From positions 4,789,001 to 4,853,000 of the forward strand of contig JAVMKO010000006.1 in assembly GCA_032164245.1 (NCBI GenBank): a stretch of DNA of 64,000 nucleotides, in the 5' to 3' direction. This document shows, in pieces, positions 43,589 to 54,476 of this stretch; the stretch's first letter is position 1, and each line of letters begins with the position of its first letter. The position numbers and the translations under genes were made by a program. This stretch comes from Sternotherus odoratus. Taxonomy: Eukaryota; Chordata; Testudines; Kinosternidae. The notes under the pieces are model-generated. The model was given only the letters and a program-made list of their open reading frames with translations, had not been told where the DNA came from and searched no databases.

Positions 43589-44285
43589 AGCGAGCGGACA
43601 CTCACCCCGGCAGCGCCTCCTGCTGGTCGTCTGGGGAATCAGGTCTCCAGCCTCCGGAGCACCCTCTGCCAGCCGATGTCCCGCTCCCACTACGGCCCCG
43701 TGTCCCTCCTGGACCCCGGTGCCCTCTAGCTGAGGGTGCTGCACCCCTGAAGAACCCCCTCAAGTCTAAGGGTCCCCTCCCCGGGGAACCCTCCACCCCC
43801 TATCCCCACCTTGCCTCAGATTTGGCCACTGCCAGTCACCACTTGCCCCGCTCACTGAGGCAGACTGCAGTATCATGGCCTCTCATCACCGGCAAGGGGG
43901 GTGGGCCTGCTGCTTCTAATTCTAGCCCTGGGCTGCCCCCCTGCAACCCCAATACCCCTGAGTTGGGCCTTCTGCTAGGCCCTACAGCCTGGGGCTCCCA
44001 GGCTAGAGCCTCCCCAGCTCCTACCGCCTGGCCCCAGCCCTGCACCAGTCTAGGTACCCTGTTCAGGCTCCCCACAGCTAGGCCTGTCTTCCTCTGGAGA
44101 CAGAGGAGACTGACTCTCAGGCCACTGCCTCTCAGTCTTTATACAGGCCTGAGTGTTTGGGGCGTGGCCACCCAGCTGAGCCTGCTTCCCAATCAAGCCT
44201 AGGAGTTTGCTGGCTCCCAGCCACAACCCCTTCCCTGGGCTATTCCAGCCCTTTCAGGCAGGGAGCGGGTGGTCACCCCACTAAA
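43589..44285. mobile_element. LTR-like insertion inside the PLE composite
   Basis: It splits GGGCTATA / AATACCCACTTTGTCGG of the SINE-like end. CTCCTGCTGGTCGTCTGGGG near the left end and TTCCCTGGGCTATTCCAGCC near the right, with a TATA-like CTGTATAAAGAC on the minus strand at about 44135-44146, suggest a turtle-type solo LTR. TG/CA ends are not intact, so the identity is provisional. Confidence 0.5.
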
Positions 44286-44524
44286 GGCGAATACCCACTT
44301 TGTCGGATGCATGCAGTGGAAGTATCCAGGGGCAGGTATAAATAGTTAGGCAAGAACCAGGTTAGAAATAACAGGGTTAGTCCAATGGGGCTGAACCAGC
44401 TTGTTATCTCTAATCAGGGAGGGTGAGGTATTCCTCTAGTAGCTGAATTGGAGGTGTGAACAGCGAGAGAAGAGAAAACTGTTCTTGTAGCTAGCTAGCC
44501 ATTCATAATAGTCCAGTTTGGCCG

Positions 44525-45470
44525 ATGTACATAGCAGAGGAACATTGCTGGCACATAATGGCATATATTACATTGGTAGATGTGCAGGTGAATGAACCAG
44601 TGATGGTGTGGCTGATCTGGTTAGGCCCTGTGATGGTGTTGGTGGTGTAGATATGTGGGCAGAGTTGGCATCGAGGTTTGTTGCATGGATTGGTTCCTGA
44701 GTTGGAGTTATTATGGCGTGGTGTGCTGTTGCTGGTGAGAATATGCTTGAGGTTGGCAGGTTGTCTGTGGGCCAGGACTGGCCTGCCTCCCAGGGCCTAT
44801 GAAAGTGAGGGATTGTTGTCCAGGATGGGTTGTAGATCACTGATGATCCATTGGAGAGGTTTTAACTGGGGACTATAAGTAATGGCCAGTGGTGTTCTGT
44901 TTTCTTTTTTGGGCTTGTCTTGCAGCAGCAGGCTTCTGGGTACACATCTGGCTCTGTTGATCTGTGTCCTTATTTCCTTGTGCGGGTATTGTAGTTTTGA
45001 GAAAGCTTGGTGAAGACCTTGTAGGTGTTGGTCTCTAGCTGAAGGGTTGGAGCAAATACGATTGTACCTCAGTGCTTGGCTGTAGACAATGGATCGTGTG
45101 GTGTGTCCGGGATGGAAGCTGGTGGCATGAAGGTAGGCATAGCTGTCGGTAGGTTTTCGGTATACGGTGGTGTTAATGTGGCCGTCATTAATTTGCACTG
45201 TAGTGTGTAGGAAGTGGACTTCCCGTGTAGACTGGTCCAGGCTGAGGTGGATGGTGGGGTGGAAGTTGTTGAAATCATGGTGGAATTCTTCCAGAGTTTC
45301 TTTCCCATGGGTCCTGATGATGAAGATGTCATCAATGTAGCATAGACAGATAAGGGGCGTGAGTGGATGAGAGTTGAGGAAGCATTGTTTCAGGTCTGCC
45401 ATAAAGATATTGGCATACTGTGGGGCCATGTGGGTGCCCATAGCGGTGCCACTGGTCTGGAGGTATATAT
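44525..45470 (-). pseudogene. Penelope-like reverse transcriptase and GIY-YIG start
   Basis: PLE proteins join a telomerase-related RT to a GIY-YIG endonuclease and prime reverse transcription at the target. Minus-strand order: GTHMAPQYANIFMADL, then the catalytic CYIDDIFII, then TTVYRKPTDSYAYL, then SIVYSQALRYNRICS. A stop near 44800 follows, then in another frame CQLCPHIYTTNTITGP and VIYAIMCQQC..MYIGQTG, the start of GIY-YIG. RT is open for 214 codons (44797-45441), with catalytic DD intact. The N-terminal RT and most of the nuclease are missing. Confidence 0.9.
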
Positions 45471-45720
45471 TGTTGACATCTTCATCATTTGCAAATTTGA
45501 CACAATCAAAGCAGGACTGAATAGGGATTATGAATGCCTACCTATTTATACCTGCCCCTAGATACTTCCACTGCATGCATCTGACAAAGTCGGTATTAGC
45601 CCACGAAAGCTTATGCTTCAATACTTTAGTTAGTCTTTAAGATGCCACAGGACCCTTTGTCACTTCTGCAATTCTAAACTAACATGGCTACCTCTCTGAT
45701 TGTTGTATTTTATGGCTCAC

Positions 45721-45956
45721 CTATCAGGATACTTCTCAGTAGCAATGATTTCAATGGAATGGTAGAGTAACAGCATCATTAATTCACACCAGTTCATAAC
45801 TATCTCATCATAAGGGGTTAGCTGAATTCTGCCTTCTCCAAAGGTGCTCTTATGGTATGTCATCAAAAAAGTAAAGAACACCATGCACAGCAGAAATAGG
45901 AAGTTTGGAGAATACTTGCAAAAGTCTGCTATTAAGACTAAGTGCCAAAGAGTCAA
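45721..45956 (-). CDS. Possible host exon encoding two membrane segments
   Basis: The minus strand is open for about 79 codons in sequence that is not a recognised repeat. It encodes CKYSPNFLFLLCMVFFTFLM (helix), a polar link ending QLTPYDEIVMNWCE, and LMMLLLYHSIEII (helix). It is followed directly by a donor-like CTGATAG/GTGAGC (intron from 45720 downward). A possible acceptor is ..GGCACTTAG at about 45938, giving an exon of about 217 nt. The helix-loop-helix arrangement is reminiscent of the S1-S2 region of TRP-type channels, which is only an impression. The Penelope composite sits just 18 bp into the putative intron. Confidence 0.35.
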
Positions 45957-45959
45957 TAA

Positions 45960-46030
45960 AATGTTGACAGAAGATGGAAGTTAGTCTTATATGCCTGAAA
46001 AGAGAGCTCCATAAAATATATTAAGGGACT
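45960..46030. other. Short spacer
   Basis: Contains a better pyrimidine-tract acceptor (CTCTCTTTTCAG on the minus strand, ending at 45995), but stops follow it in the exon frame. Confidence 0.4.
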
Positions 46031-46945
46031 ACATAAGAACATAAGAACGGCCATACTGGGTCAGACCAAAGGTCCATCTAGCCCAGCATCCTGTCTACCG
46101 ACAGTGGCCAATGCCAGGTGCCCCGGAGTGAGTGAACATAACAGGTATGATCGAGCGATCTCTCTCCTGCCATCCATCACCCCCCTCTGACAGACAGAGG
46201 CTAGGGACACCATTCATTACCCATCCCGGCTAATAGCCATTTATGGACTTAGCCTCCATGAATTTATCCAGCTCTCTTTTAAACCCTGTTATAGTCCTAG
46301 CCTTCACAGCCTCCTCAGGTAAGGAGTTCCACAGGTTGACTGTGCGCTGTGTGAAGAAGAACTTCCTTTTATTTGTTTTAAACCTGCTGCACGCCAATTT
46401 CATTGAATGGCCCCTAGTTCTTCTATTTTGGGAACAAGTAAATAACTTTTCCTTATTCACTTCCTCCACTCCACTCATAATTTTATATACCTCTATCATA
46501 TCCCCCCTTAGTCTCCTCTTTTCCAAGCTAAAAAGTCCTAGCCTCCTTAATCTCTCTTCATATGGGACCCGTTCCAAACCCCTAATCATTTTAGTTGCCC
46601 TTCTCTGAACCTTTTCTAGTGCCAGTATATCCTTTTTGAGATGAGGAGACCACATTTGTACGCAGTATTCAAGATGTGGGCGTACCATGGATTTGTATAA
46701 GGGCAATAAGATATTCTCCGACTTATTCTCTATCCCTTTTTTAATGATTCCTAACATCCTGTTTGCTTTTTTGACTGCCGCTGCACACTGCGTGGATGCC
46801 TTCAGAGAACTATCCACAATGACTCCCAGGTCTTTTTCCTGATTGGTTGTAGCTAAATTAGCCCCCATCATATTGTATGTATAGTTGGGGTTATTTTTTC
46901 CAATGTGCATTACTTTACATTTATCCACATTAAATTTCATTTGCT
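46031..46945 (-). mobile_element. CR1/L2-clade LINE 3' end
   Basis: The 3' tail at low coordinates reads on the minus strand TAGATGGACCTTTGGTCTGA, CCCAGTATGGCCGTTCTTATG and an ACATAAGAACATAAGAAC end (46031-46055). This is the classic sauropsid LINE tail. The body encodes the end of ORF2. 5'-truncated at about 46945. Confidence 0.88.
46230..46940 (-). pseudogene. LINE ORF2 C-terminal region, uninterrupted 236 codons
   Basis: Open from MKFNVDKCKVMHIGKNNP through EKDLGVIVDSSLKAS, KKANRMLGIIKKGIENK, LVRP-like MVRPHLEYCVQMWSPHLKKD, KVQRRATKMIRGLERV to FKRELDKFMEAKSINGY. This is the region after the RT FADD box. It is unusually clean for this window, so the insertion is fairly young, but the catalytic part is missing. 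Confidence 0.88.
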
Positions 46946-47083
46946 TTGTCTAAAGTCTTATCTACATGGAGAGAGAGAGAGTAACTGTGCACCCAACCAG
47001 GGTAGGAATCTACAGTGTATTAGTTTTCAAGGCATTAACTGTCCACATGAACCCTGGTACTACACATTCGAAGTTCTGTAGCA

Positions 47084-47478
47084 CAGTGGCTCTCAACTGT
47101 TCCAGACGACTGTACTTCTTTCAGGAATCCGATATGTCTTGTGCCCCTCCTCCCCCAAGTTCCACCTCACTTAAAAACTACTAGCTTACAAAAACTCAGA
47201 CAAAAATACAAAAGGTCACGGCACACTATTACTGAACAATTGCTGACTCTCGTTTTCACCGTATAAATAATAAATAGATCGGAATAGAAATATTGTTCTT
47301 CGATTTCAGTGTATGGCGCATAGACTGGTATAAACAAGTCATTGTATGTATAAAATTTTAGTTTGTACTGACTTTGCTACTGCTTTTTATGTAGCCTGTT
47401 GTAAAACTAAGCAAACATCTAGATGAGTTGCTGTATCCCTTAGAAGATTTCTGTATACCCCCTGCTTGAGAATTACTG
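47084..47478. mobile_element. hAT MITE (CAGTGGCTCTCAAC ends)
   Basis: CAGTGGCTCTCAACTGTTCC to TGCTTGAGAATTACTG. Flanks CTGTAGCA (47076-47083) and CTGTAGTG (47479-47486) match at 6 of 8. The body has CTCACTTAAAAACTACTAGC, TTTTAGTTTGTACTGACTTT and AACATCTAGATGAGTTGCTG, found in this MITE family. Confidence 0.87.
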
Positions 47479-47554
47479 CTGTAGTGAGCTTTGACGCCAA
47501 ATTGCACTGTTGAAATTCGAGTGGACGGTAGCAGAGTCCACCCAGCAACTTACT

Positions 47555-47794
47555 CAGGGCCGGCTCCAGGAACCAGAGTCCCAAGCACACGCTTGGGGCG
47601 GCGAACATTGGGGGGCGGTGCGCCACCCGTAATTGGGGCAGCGCTCCTCAGCTTTCAGTGGCATTTCAGCGGCTAGACCCGCTTCGCCATCGCCGGCATC
47701 TTGGCGGCAGCTCCACGAGTTGGGTTGTTTTTGGGGGGGGGGGGGAAGGTGGGTTGCGCCGCTTGGGGTGGGAAAAAGGCTGGAACTAGCCCTG
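47555..47794. mobile_element. hAT MITE (CAGGGCCGGCTCC ends)
   Basis: CAGGGCCGGCTCCAGGAACC to AAGGCTGGAACTAGCCCTG. Flanks AACTTACT and ACCTTACC match at 6 of 8. Only about 75 bp from the preceding hAT MITE. Body GC-rich with GCTTGGGGCGGCGAAC. Confidence 0.87.
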
Positions 47795-48994
47795 ACCTTA
47801 CCGCACACTTGATTCACACCCTGGCTTGCCATGCACTAAGTTCCTGTGTAAACAAGCCCTAACTAATGTGAGAGAACAGAGTAAATTCTGCTGTTTAGTA
47901 CATCCTCCACTCACTCCACTGAACCTCTGTAGTGCAGGTACCTCAAACAGTGAATAGTTTGTTTCCACTACATACATTCAACCTAAGCACAACTGCTGGA
48001 GATGACTTAAAAGACAAGGGATCGGATCCTCAGCAGATGTAAATCAGCACATCTCCATGGTAACCCAAAGTGCCTGCCTGATTGAAAAAGGTTGTTTCCA
48101 TAAACTGCCAGACCTTTATGCTTTTCCTCCTCATTTCAATGCTTGTAACTGTATGGAGTCATCTCACACCCGTATTCCAAGACATGCTAGTTCCCGGAAA
48201 AAGAAATATTCCAGTTCCAAGCACCAAAGAGTTAATTCATTTCCTGTTTATGCAACTCTCTGGAGTTTAATTCCAAAGATAGGTTTCTCATTTCCAGCAA
48301 AGTAAGATAAGGATCTTCCTTGCAGTCCCCAGTCAGCATTAGGATGGTCAGCAAAGGAACGATTTGATCTTGAGCTTGTTTTTGATGAAAGTACAGAATC
48401 CTTAATGGGTCAGTAGTGAGACAGGACTGTACGCAACGGAAATTTGAAATATTCAGTGTGCTGTATACTGAGCTTTTTCGTCTGTTTAGTTACTTCCATA
48501 TTGGGGAGGATGCATTAAATCTTTCTTCAAATGTTGAATTTATAGGAGCTTTTTCCTTTATGGAGACTCTCGCAAACTGTTGACTAAGTCAATCACTAGG
48601 GATCGTCATTTTAACTGGTAACACTTTGAACACAGAAGTCAGTTTCCACATCAGAACACTATTTCCCTTTGCTTGCACATCCCAAAAGGACAATAAACAG
48701 AGTTCAACAGCTTTTTCACAATTCAATTAATTCTGATAAACAGACCTCAACTCTATTAGAATCACATTAGTTAGGCAACATTATTCAGCTAGGAGCTGCA
48801 AAACCCTCACCATTTTCATTATTTTTTTATTGAGCATCACAGCCACTAACAGTGAAGCATTCAGGAGGAATCAAACAAAGGAGATAATGAACACGGAATT
48901 TAGAACCTGGCTTAGGAGATGGGAAGATGAAAGAGGATTTCCAACATCCAAAGACGCGCAGTTCAAATAATGATTGGTAGTGATCAGCCACTCC
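47795..48994. other. Unassigned spacer
   Basis: No named element. The 62-codon frame at 48082-48270 starts with a signal-like MKKVVSINCQTFMLFLLIS but has no other support. Confidence 0.35.
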
Positions 48995-49150
48995 TAGGAG
49001 AGTTGGTTGGAAAATTAGTTTCTTGAAAATTTTTGAAGTGATTTTCATTTTTAAAGGTTCAAAAAAAGAACCCACTTTGGGGGAGGGGTTTTGAAGAGTT
49101 TTTCTCTGTTTTTCCCCTAAAATATTTCCAAAAAACATCAAAAAATGTTA
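48995..49150. mobile_element. AT-rich MITE-like fragment
   Basis: GAGAGTTGGTTGGAAAATTA, GTGATTTTCATTTTTAAAGG and ATTTCCAAAAAACATC resemble the AT-rich family at 33.6 and 4.6 kb. Confidence 0.4.
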
Positions 49151-49179
49151 TTAAAATGGTTTTCAAAAGCAGGGATTGT

Positions 49180-49345
49180 GTCCCTAGCCTCTGTTTGCCA
49201 GAAGCTGAAAATGGGTGATGGGATGGATCATTTGATGATTACCTGTCCTGTTCATTTCCTCTGGGGCACCTGGCATTGGCCACTGTCGGAAGACAGGATA
49301 CTGGGCTGGGTCAGACCAAAGGTCATCTAGTATGGCCATTATTAT
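49180..49345 (+). mobile_element. LINE 3' tail (CR1/L3-like)
   Basis: GCCAGAAGCTGAAAATGGGT, GATGGATCATTTGATGATTA, CACCTGGCATTGGCCACTGT and CAGGATACTGGGCTG are the conserved tail, ending ATGGCCATTATTAT. Severely 5'-truncated. Confidence 0.8.
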
Positions 49346-49349
49346 AGGG

Positions 49350-50290
49350 TGTTACTAAACTATAAAGGTGTATCAACAGCTGGGGACACACTGATGATTA
49401 GTAATATTGCAAAATGTCTGTGTTAACACTATGAGGAGTTATGGATACACACGGATATTATGCTTTAAAGTCTGTGACCAAACAAAGGTTCTCCCTCAGA
49501 CACAAGGGAAGGCAGTTACCTACCGGTCTCTAACATAAATTAAGCACTATGAAATTAAAACGATGGAAGCCCCCGGGGTGGGGGAGAGTGGAAAGTCAAC
49601 AGGAAGGAAATAACAGTAGGAAGTCAGCCTGATGCTAGGCACAAAACAATGAGTTTAGTTCATGTAAAGGGGGCAAAGACCTTTTACTTAACTTACACCT
49701 GAAGAGACAAAAATCAAGGGTTTTGAGCTCTGTGTTGCATCTTGGCTAAGAACTGGAAAAACAACTGTGGTGAGAAAGCTATTTTAAACAAAAAGCTTTG
49801 GTTTAAGTAGTTTATAGTCTTAGAAGTATATTTTTACTATGGCTTGTAACCATTTCTATCCCAATTCCTTTTACTTGGTATCCCCCTTAAATCTTTCTTC
49901 AACATTAATAAACTTAACCCTGTTTTGTCACCTAACCATCTCAGTCCAGTCTTTCAAATTGAAGAGTAAAATCCTCAGGTGAACTAGCAGGCTGGGGCTG
50001 CGTACGATCTCTTTAAAGGAGCCGTGAACCTGATACGGTTTTGAGAGTGATACAGTGAGGGGATGAGCATAGGAGAGGGTTTTGAGGAGACTCTGGTCTG
50101 GAGATGTCTCCCTGTCAAGAGTACCTAGTTCTGGGGGAAGCCAGGGTGAGGCCATTGTGCTGTACACACACACAAATGCTGTCCGGTCTCCATGCCACAG
50201 CTGCACAGCACAGAAGCAGTCAGGGTTAGAGCAGACAATGACACAATTGTCATATTCTGCCTCACAGCCTGGATGCTGACAGCCAACTGG
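49350..50290 (+). mobile_element. LTR-like block, plus strand
   Basis: TTTATAGTCTTAGAAGTATA, ATGGCTTGTAACCATTTCTA, TCCCCCTTAAATCTTTCTTC and an AATAAA at about 49907 followed by a CTTAACCCTGTTTTG tract resemble the 3' portion of turtle endogenous LTRs. No target duplication found; ends approximate. Confidence 0.5.
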
Positions 50291-50299
50291 CAAGAATGC

Positions 50300-51450
50300 A
50301 CTGAGTGTCTGTGTTAAGCAGCTCCGATTCCATACAGGCCTGCTACAGCCCAGTCACACTCTGGCATACACCAGCTCCAGTCACCCTGGCATGATGACCC
50401 CAGCAACTCCCCGGGTCCTGAATTTTCCCAAAACCACAAGCTCTGCAATGTCCCAGCCCTTTCCTGGCCCATTCAGAGGAACAAGATTCATTTGCTCCTC
50501 TGCATAGCTTGTCCTTTTAACTGGAGTTAATAGTCACTTTCAGTCAAACAGAGCACTGGCTTAGATTAAAAGTAAAACCATTTTATTAACAAAGGTGGAT
50601 AGGATTACGTGAGTTCATGTACAAAGAATAGAGTTGGAAATGGTTACAAGCAAATTGAAGGGAAAAAAGACTTTCCAGAAGCTAAGACTTAACAAAACAA
50701 GCTACAGCTTTTCTTCACGGTAGTTTTCTTACCGATCTACCTTCCAGCAAAATGGCTGACATCCCCTCCCCACACACTCTGGTCAAGCTCTCCCACAAAG
50801 TCCAAAGTGCTCAGTTCCTTTTTCTTCTTATGTGAAAGATAATGTGGAGTTCTTTTCCCCTCTCTTTTATAGTCCAGTGAAATGGATTTTTCTGAAGGCT
50901 CCCCCAAAATAAGATTCATTCAGTCCATGAAGAAAGTGACATGGAGTTTCCCCAAGTTCCCTGCTGGTTTCTGCCCCCACTGTCATTTGCTAGAAGGCAA
51001 ATTGATCTGTTTCCTACAATCTCCCTCCCCAGGCGTGATGCTGAGTGATTATTTTCTCCCCTTGTTGGCTTGATAGTTCTGTTTACCTTCTCTGTAAATT
51101 GCATTCCTATTGCCCCTTTGTGTACCCTGGAAATCACATTCCTTTGTGTAGGGAGGGATGACCTCAGCCCTGCCTACCAGGCACACTTTAAGGACATAAT
51201 TCCCAGCATGTTTGTAGATTTGAATTTGTCCTCCAGACATACACTGCACAATGATATTAGCAATCAGTATGTTATTAGCTGCTCTTTTGATATCTGACCT
51301 GACACCTTTCAAATGCAGGTTATGACATTGAGTAGGGGCACACTGAATTGTGCAGGCCAGCTGAAACTCACAACCGCAGACCCATGAGCCCCCTGCCCTC
51401 TTGCATTGGGATGCTGTTAGGGTTACAACCCCATACCACTCTGAGTGAAC
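50300..51450 (-). mobile_element. LTR-like block, minus strand
   Basis: GTAAAACCATTTTATTAACA at about 50572 is a reverse polyadenylation/terminal motif. Long stretches of LTR-like composition (TCAAGCTCTCCCACAAAGTC) and repeat-typical T-rich tracts follow. No coding or duplication evidence, so this is provisional. Confidence 0.4.
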
Positions 51451-52605
51451 CCCCAAAGCATCACAACCCCCCACCCTAGTAACTTTAGCAGTAGTCCACC
51501 TAGCTCCCTTCCCACCTGCCGGTGAGAGTATCCCATAGGGAATAGTCCCTTGACCACACTATCTCAGCCATCTCCCAAGCCCCACTCTCCATTTGGACAG
51601 GCCTATCTCCAGTCCCAAGAGAGCTGCTTGGCTGACCCTGTCAGGAGGCACTATCACCTAACCCAGATAGTGATCAGTTATTATTATGGTGTGGGGTAGG
51701 CAGGACCTCACCTGAATCCACTCAACTCTGCTGTTGTCATCTATCAGACCGCCCTGGAGACTTGACTGCAAGAGACAGTCTGGATCACCTCTCCCTGGGA
51801 AGTTCGCACAGGAAGGGAGCACTTGAGTAGAGTCCTGGCTGCTTAGAAACAAGCTGTTTGCCATAAAGTAAGAACTTTTCCCTCTTTGAGCCTCTCTGGG
51901 ATCCCAATACCCACCAACATCCAAGTTCATGTATAGTTACGACAACTCCCCAAGTGTCACTAGAGGAATTGTGGGTGGGCAATCTATGTAAATGGGGCTC
52001 TCTGTGGAGACACTCTTCCCTTTTCACCAAGGGAGGGAACATAGTTCTTTCCCCTCTGGGGCTTCTGGCCATAGGACTTACAACTCTAACACAATCCAAG
52101 TGATTTTGATGGAGGTTATATTAGCACAGGTCAAGGTTTGAATTAACATGGCCCCTACAGTTAAGGTAGAGGGAGGATGCATTACCTTCTTGACAGCTAA
52201 ACAGAACTTCATTCTCCAGGGTCATCGGTCAACCAAGTAACTTCCAACATCAATAAGTTAACTACAGGGAACACAGCACACCTATATAACAATCACCATG
52301 ATGGGTCACCACAACCTTCAGCACTAAAAATGAATCATTACAACTTGAGCTAAAAGGAGCAACTTGTTCCAGCTAGTAGCAGTAAGAGACTCATTCTCTG
52401 TAGACCAGCCCCTAAAGGGGGATACTTAAACACACACTGAACAATGGGTTACACCTGCATATCAGGAGTAAGTGGGTATTAGTGTGACAGGTTAGTTATT
52501 TTCCTATACTACTCTCCAAGTACCCTGTCTGAAATCAATTCTTGTTTAGTGGGTATAAATCAGAGATTACTGTTAGTTGAAAATTACAAGTCATTTGGTA
52601 AATTT
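51451..52605. other. Unassigned, possibly repeat-derived
   Basis: No element named. The terminal part (52440-52500, GGGTTACACCTGCATATCAG) may be repeat-derived. Confidence 0.35.
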
Positions 52606-52679
52606 GGTTTTGGAAAGTGTGTGTTGCATCTATCAATGAAAGTCAGTTGAAAGTCAATTAAAGTTTTGACAACAATGTT
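52606..52679. repeat. 74-bp direct repeat, copy 1
   Basis: Starts GGTTTTGGAAAGTGTGTG and ends CAACAATGTT. It matches 53671-53744 at 71 of 74 positions. The two copies are 991 bp apart and in the same orientation. Confidence 0.93.
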
Positions 52680-53670
52680 AATTGCAAAAAGGAAATGTGG
52701 TTTAAAAGGACCGAGAGAAACACCAGCAAATTGGTCCTAAATCTGGTCCCTCTGGAATTAGAGGTGTAAAGCTAGGGTGAGTAAGAGCAGCATCAGGCCC
52801 TCTAATCTTACGACAGGATTGGGCCCAGTAACAGCTGAGCTTTGCTGGGGAAAGTTAACTCTGCATTTCACAAAGGACCCTAGTTCTACTTCTCCACTTT
52901 TATAGGGCGAGATTCCCACTCTGGCTCCTTTATGCCACATGAAGGGGCTGGAAAAGTCCTGGTTCTGGCCCATCTCACAAACCCACACGTAGCGGTGGGG
53001 CGAGGCTCCGCAGCACACACTGGTGCAGAAATTCTGAGCAGCACTGCCACAGAGCGGGCAGCCTGCAGAGTCAACCCTAATTCCTCTGGGACGTCTCACT
53101 TATGCCAGGGGCAAGGCCTCACCGCTTCTCAGGACAGCCCAGGATTGGGAGGGCACAAACCCTTAAATCCACTTTAGCCCTCACCCCTCTGTGCTGTGAG
53201 CTCCGATTTTGAGCACAGAATCTCGTTGTCTAACCATTGCTGGATACAAAGATATTTTCCCTCTGCAGGACTCTCTTATTTCTCTCTGCTCATACCTCAG
53301 ATGTTATTCTGGTTGTCTTCCAGAGAGCGGGTCACTGTTCTACATTCCTGGATGCTGAAGAATGCCGCTGTGCTCAGAGATTTGGGGTACTGAAGCACAA
53401 TTGTTCCCCTTGGCTTTATTTATCCTCTGAACAAGTCTACAAGCTGTCCACAGAAGTGCCAGGCTCCTGATAAACAGGATGTGTGTGTGTTACATTTTTC
53501 TCCTCTAACTGCAGAGTAAACTACATGGCCTCTCTCCGATGCACTGAAAAATGAAACCATAAGTAGCCATCCCTTGAAGAATTTCTTTCCCAGCAGAGTC
53601 CAGAGGGGGAAATCTGTAATGGCTAAACAAGTCCTCAGGAAAAAAAAGTATGGACCATTCCATTTTATCT
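52680..53670. other. Sequence between the 74-bp repeats
   Basis: No recognised domain or repeat. Minus-strand frame 52758-53099 (113 codons) and plus-strand frames near 53196-53470 look like chance. Confidence 0.35.
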
Positions 53671-53744
53671 GGTTTTGGAAAGTGTGTGTTGCGGCTATCA
53701 ATGAAAGTCAGTTGAAAGTCAATTAAAGTTTTAACAACAATGTT
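53671..53744. repeat. 74-bp direct repeat, copy 2
   Basis: Differs from copy 1 at GCGGC for GCATC and TTAAC for TTGAC. Adjacent sequence is unlike that next to copy 1. Confidence 0.93.
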
Positions 53745-53942
53745 GCCTTAGTTGCCACAACAACCTAATACATTACCCTTTACTTGTGCCACTACTGCAA
53801 CTGGAATCCCACTCTTCAACACACTAGGCAAACACAGGAAGAGTCTCTTTCTACAGCAGCAAGACTCTTTGCTTGCCATTAACAATACCAGGACAATGAA
53901 AGGGGATTAGGTGCAAGGGACCGAGTGGGATACGGTGCCTAA

Positions 53943-54180
53943 GGTCACAGCTGCACCGATGCAGCTGCGCCGCTGGAGTGTCTGGTGAAGACACGCTCCG
54001 CTGGCAGCAAAGAGCACTCCCATCGACATAATTACTCCACCTCGGCGAGAAGCAAAAGCCATTTCAGTTGGAGAGCATCTCCCATGAGCATCGGTGTGGA
54101 CAGCGTGAAACTTCCATTAATCGGGTGGTGGGAAATGGAGGCTTTTTCACATTACGTTGACGTAAGTGGTAATGTAGACC
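53943..54180. mobile_element. Harbinger-like MITE, decayed
   Basis: GGTCACAGCTGCACCGATGC start, CTGGTGAAGACACGCTCCGC, CGACATAATTACTCCACCTC, then ACATTACGTTGACGTAAGTG and AATGTAGACC end. It resembles the outer element at 37816-38453. Flanking triplets (TAA/TGA) are imperfect. Confidence 0.65.
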
Positions 54181-54476
54181 TGACCAGTGTCCTTCATATC
54201 CAACATTAAGGCGCTTTTATGCTGCCACGTGTTGTAAAGGAGCCAAAGCTGAACTGAGAATCGGGCCTACTACCAGATGGCCTGTGTGGGGCCCCCCTGA
54301 GAGGGGTATGTCTGGTTAAGGAGATGGCTTAGCCAAACATGATACCTGGTAAAATCTTTTCTGCCTAAAAGATTTCTGGTAAAATCTTTTCAGACACAGG
54401 CTGTAGTGGTGACTTTCAGAGGAGCACCAAGCAAACCTGCCGCCTTCTCTAAAGACATTTGAACTATGTGACAAGG
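54181..54476. other. Unassigned spacer
   Basis: Contains two copies of TGGTAAAATCTTTTC within 40 bp (about 54347-54391). ACTA at 54473-54476 belongs to the next insertion's duplication. Confidence 0.45.

Larger units (their letters stand above)
43515..45702. mobile_element. PLE composite with inverted ends and 12-bp duplication
   Basis: Flanked by TTGTATTTTATG at 43503-43514 and 45703-45714, exact. The left end (CAACAAAGGGTCCTGTGGCA, CTTAAAGACTAACT, AAGCATAAGCTTTCATGGGC) is the inverted counterpart of the right end (GCCCACGAAAGCTTATGCTT, TTAGTCTTTAAGATGCCACA). The next inner blocks, TCCAGGGGCAGGTATAAATA and TATTTATACCTGCCCCTAGA, also pair. The core holds PLE reverse-transcriptase sequence on the minus strand, followed by a short plus-strand PLE C-terminus (CKFDTIKAGLNRD at about 45490-45530). 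An LTR-like insert at 43589-44285 came later. Confidence 0.9.

Noticed and set aside
49928..51474. Minus-strand frames of 121-141 codons as genes
   Set aside because: They lie in LTR-like sequence, and no domain is recognisable.
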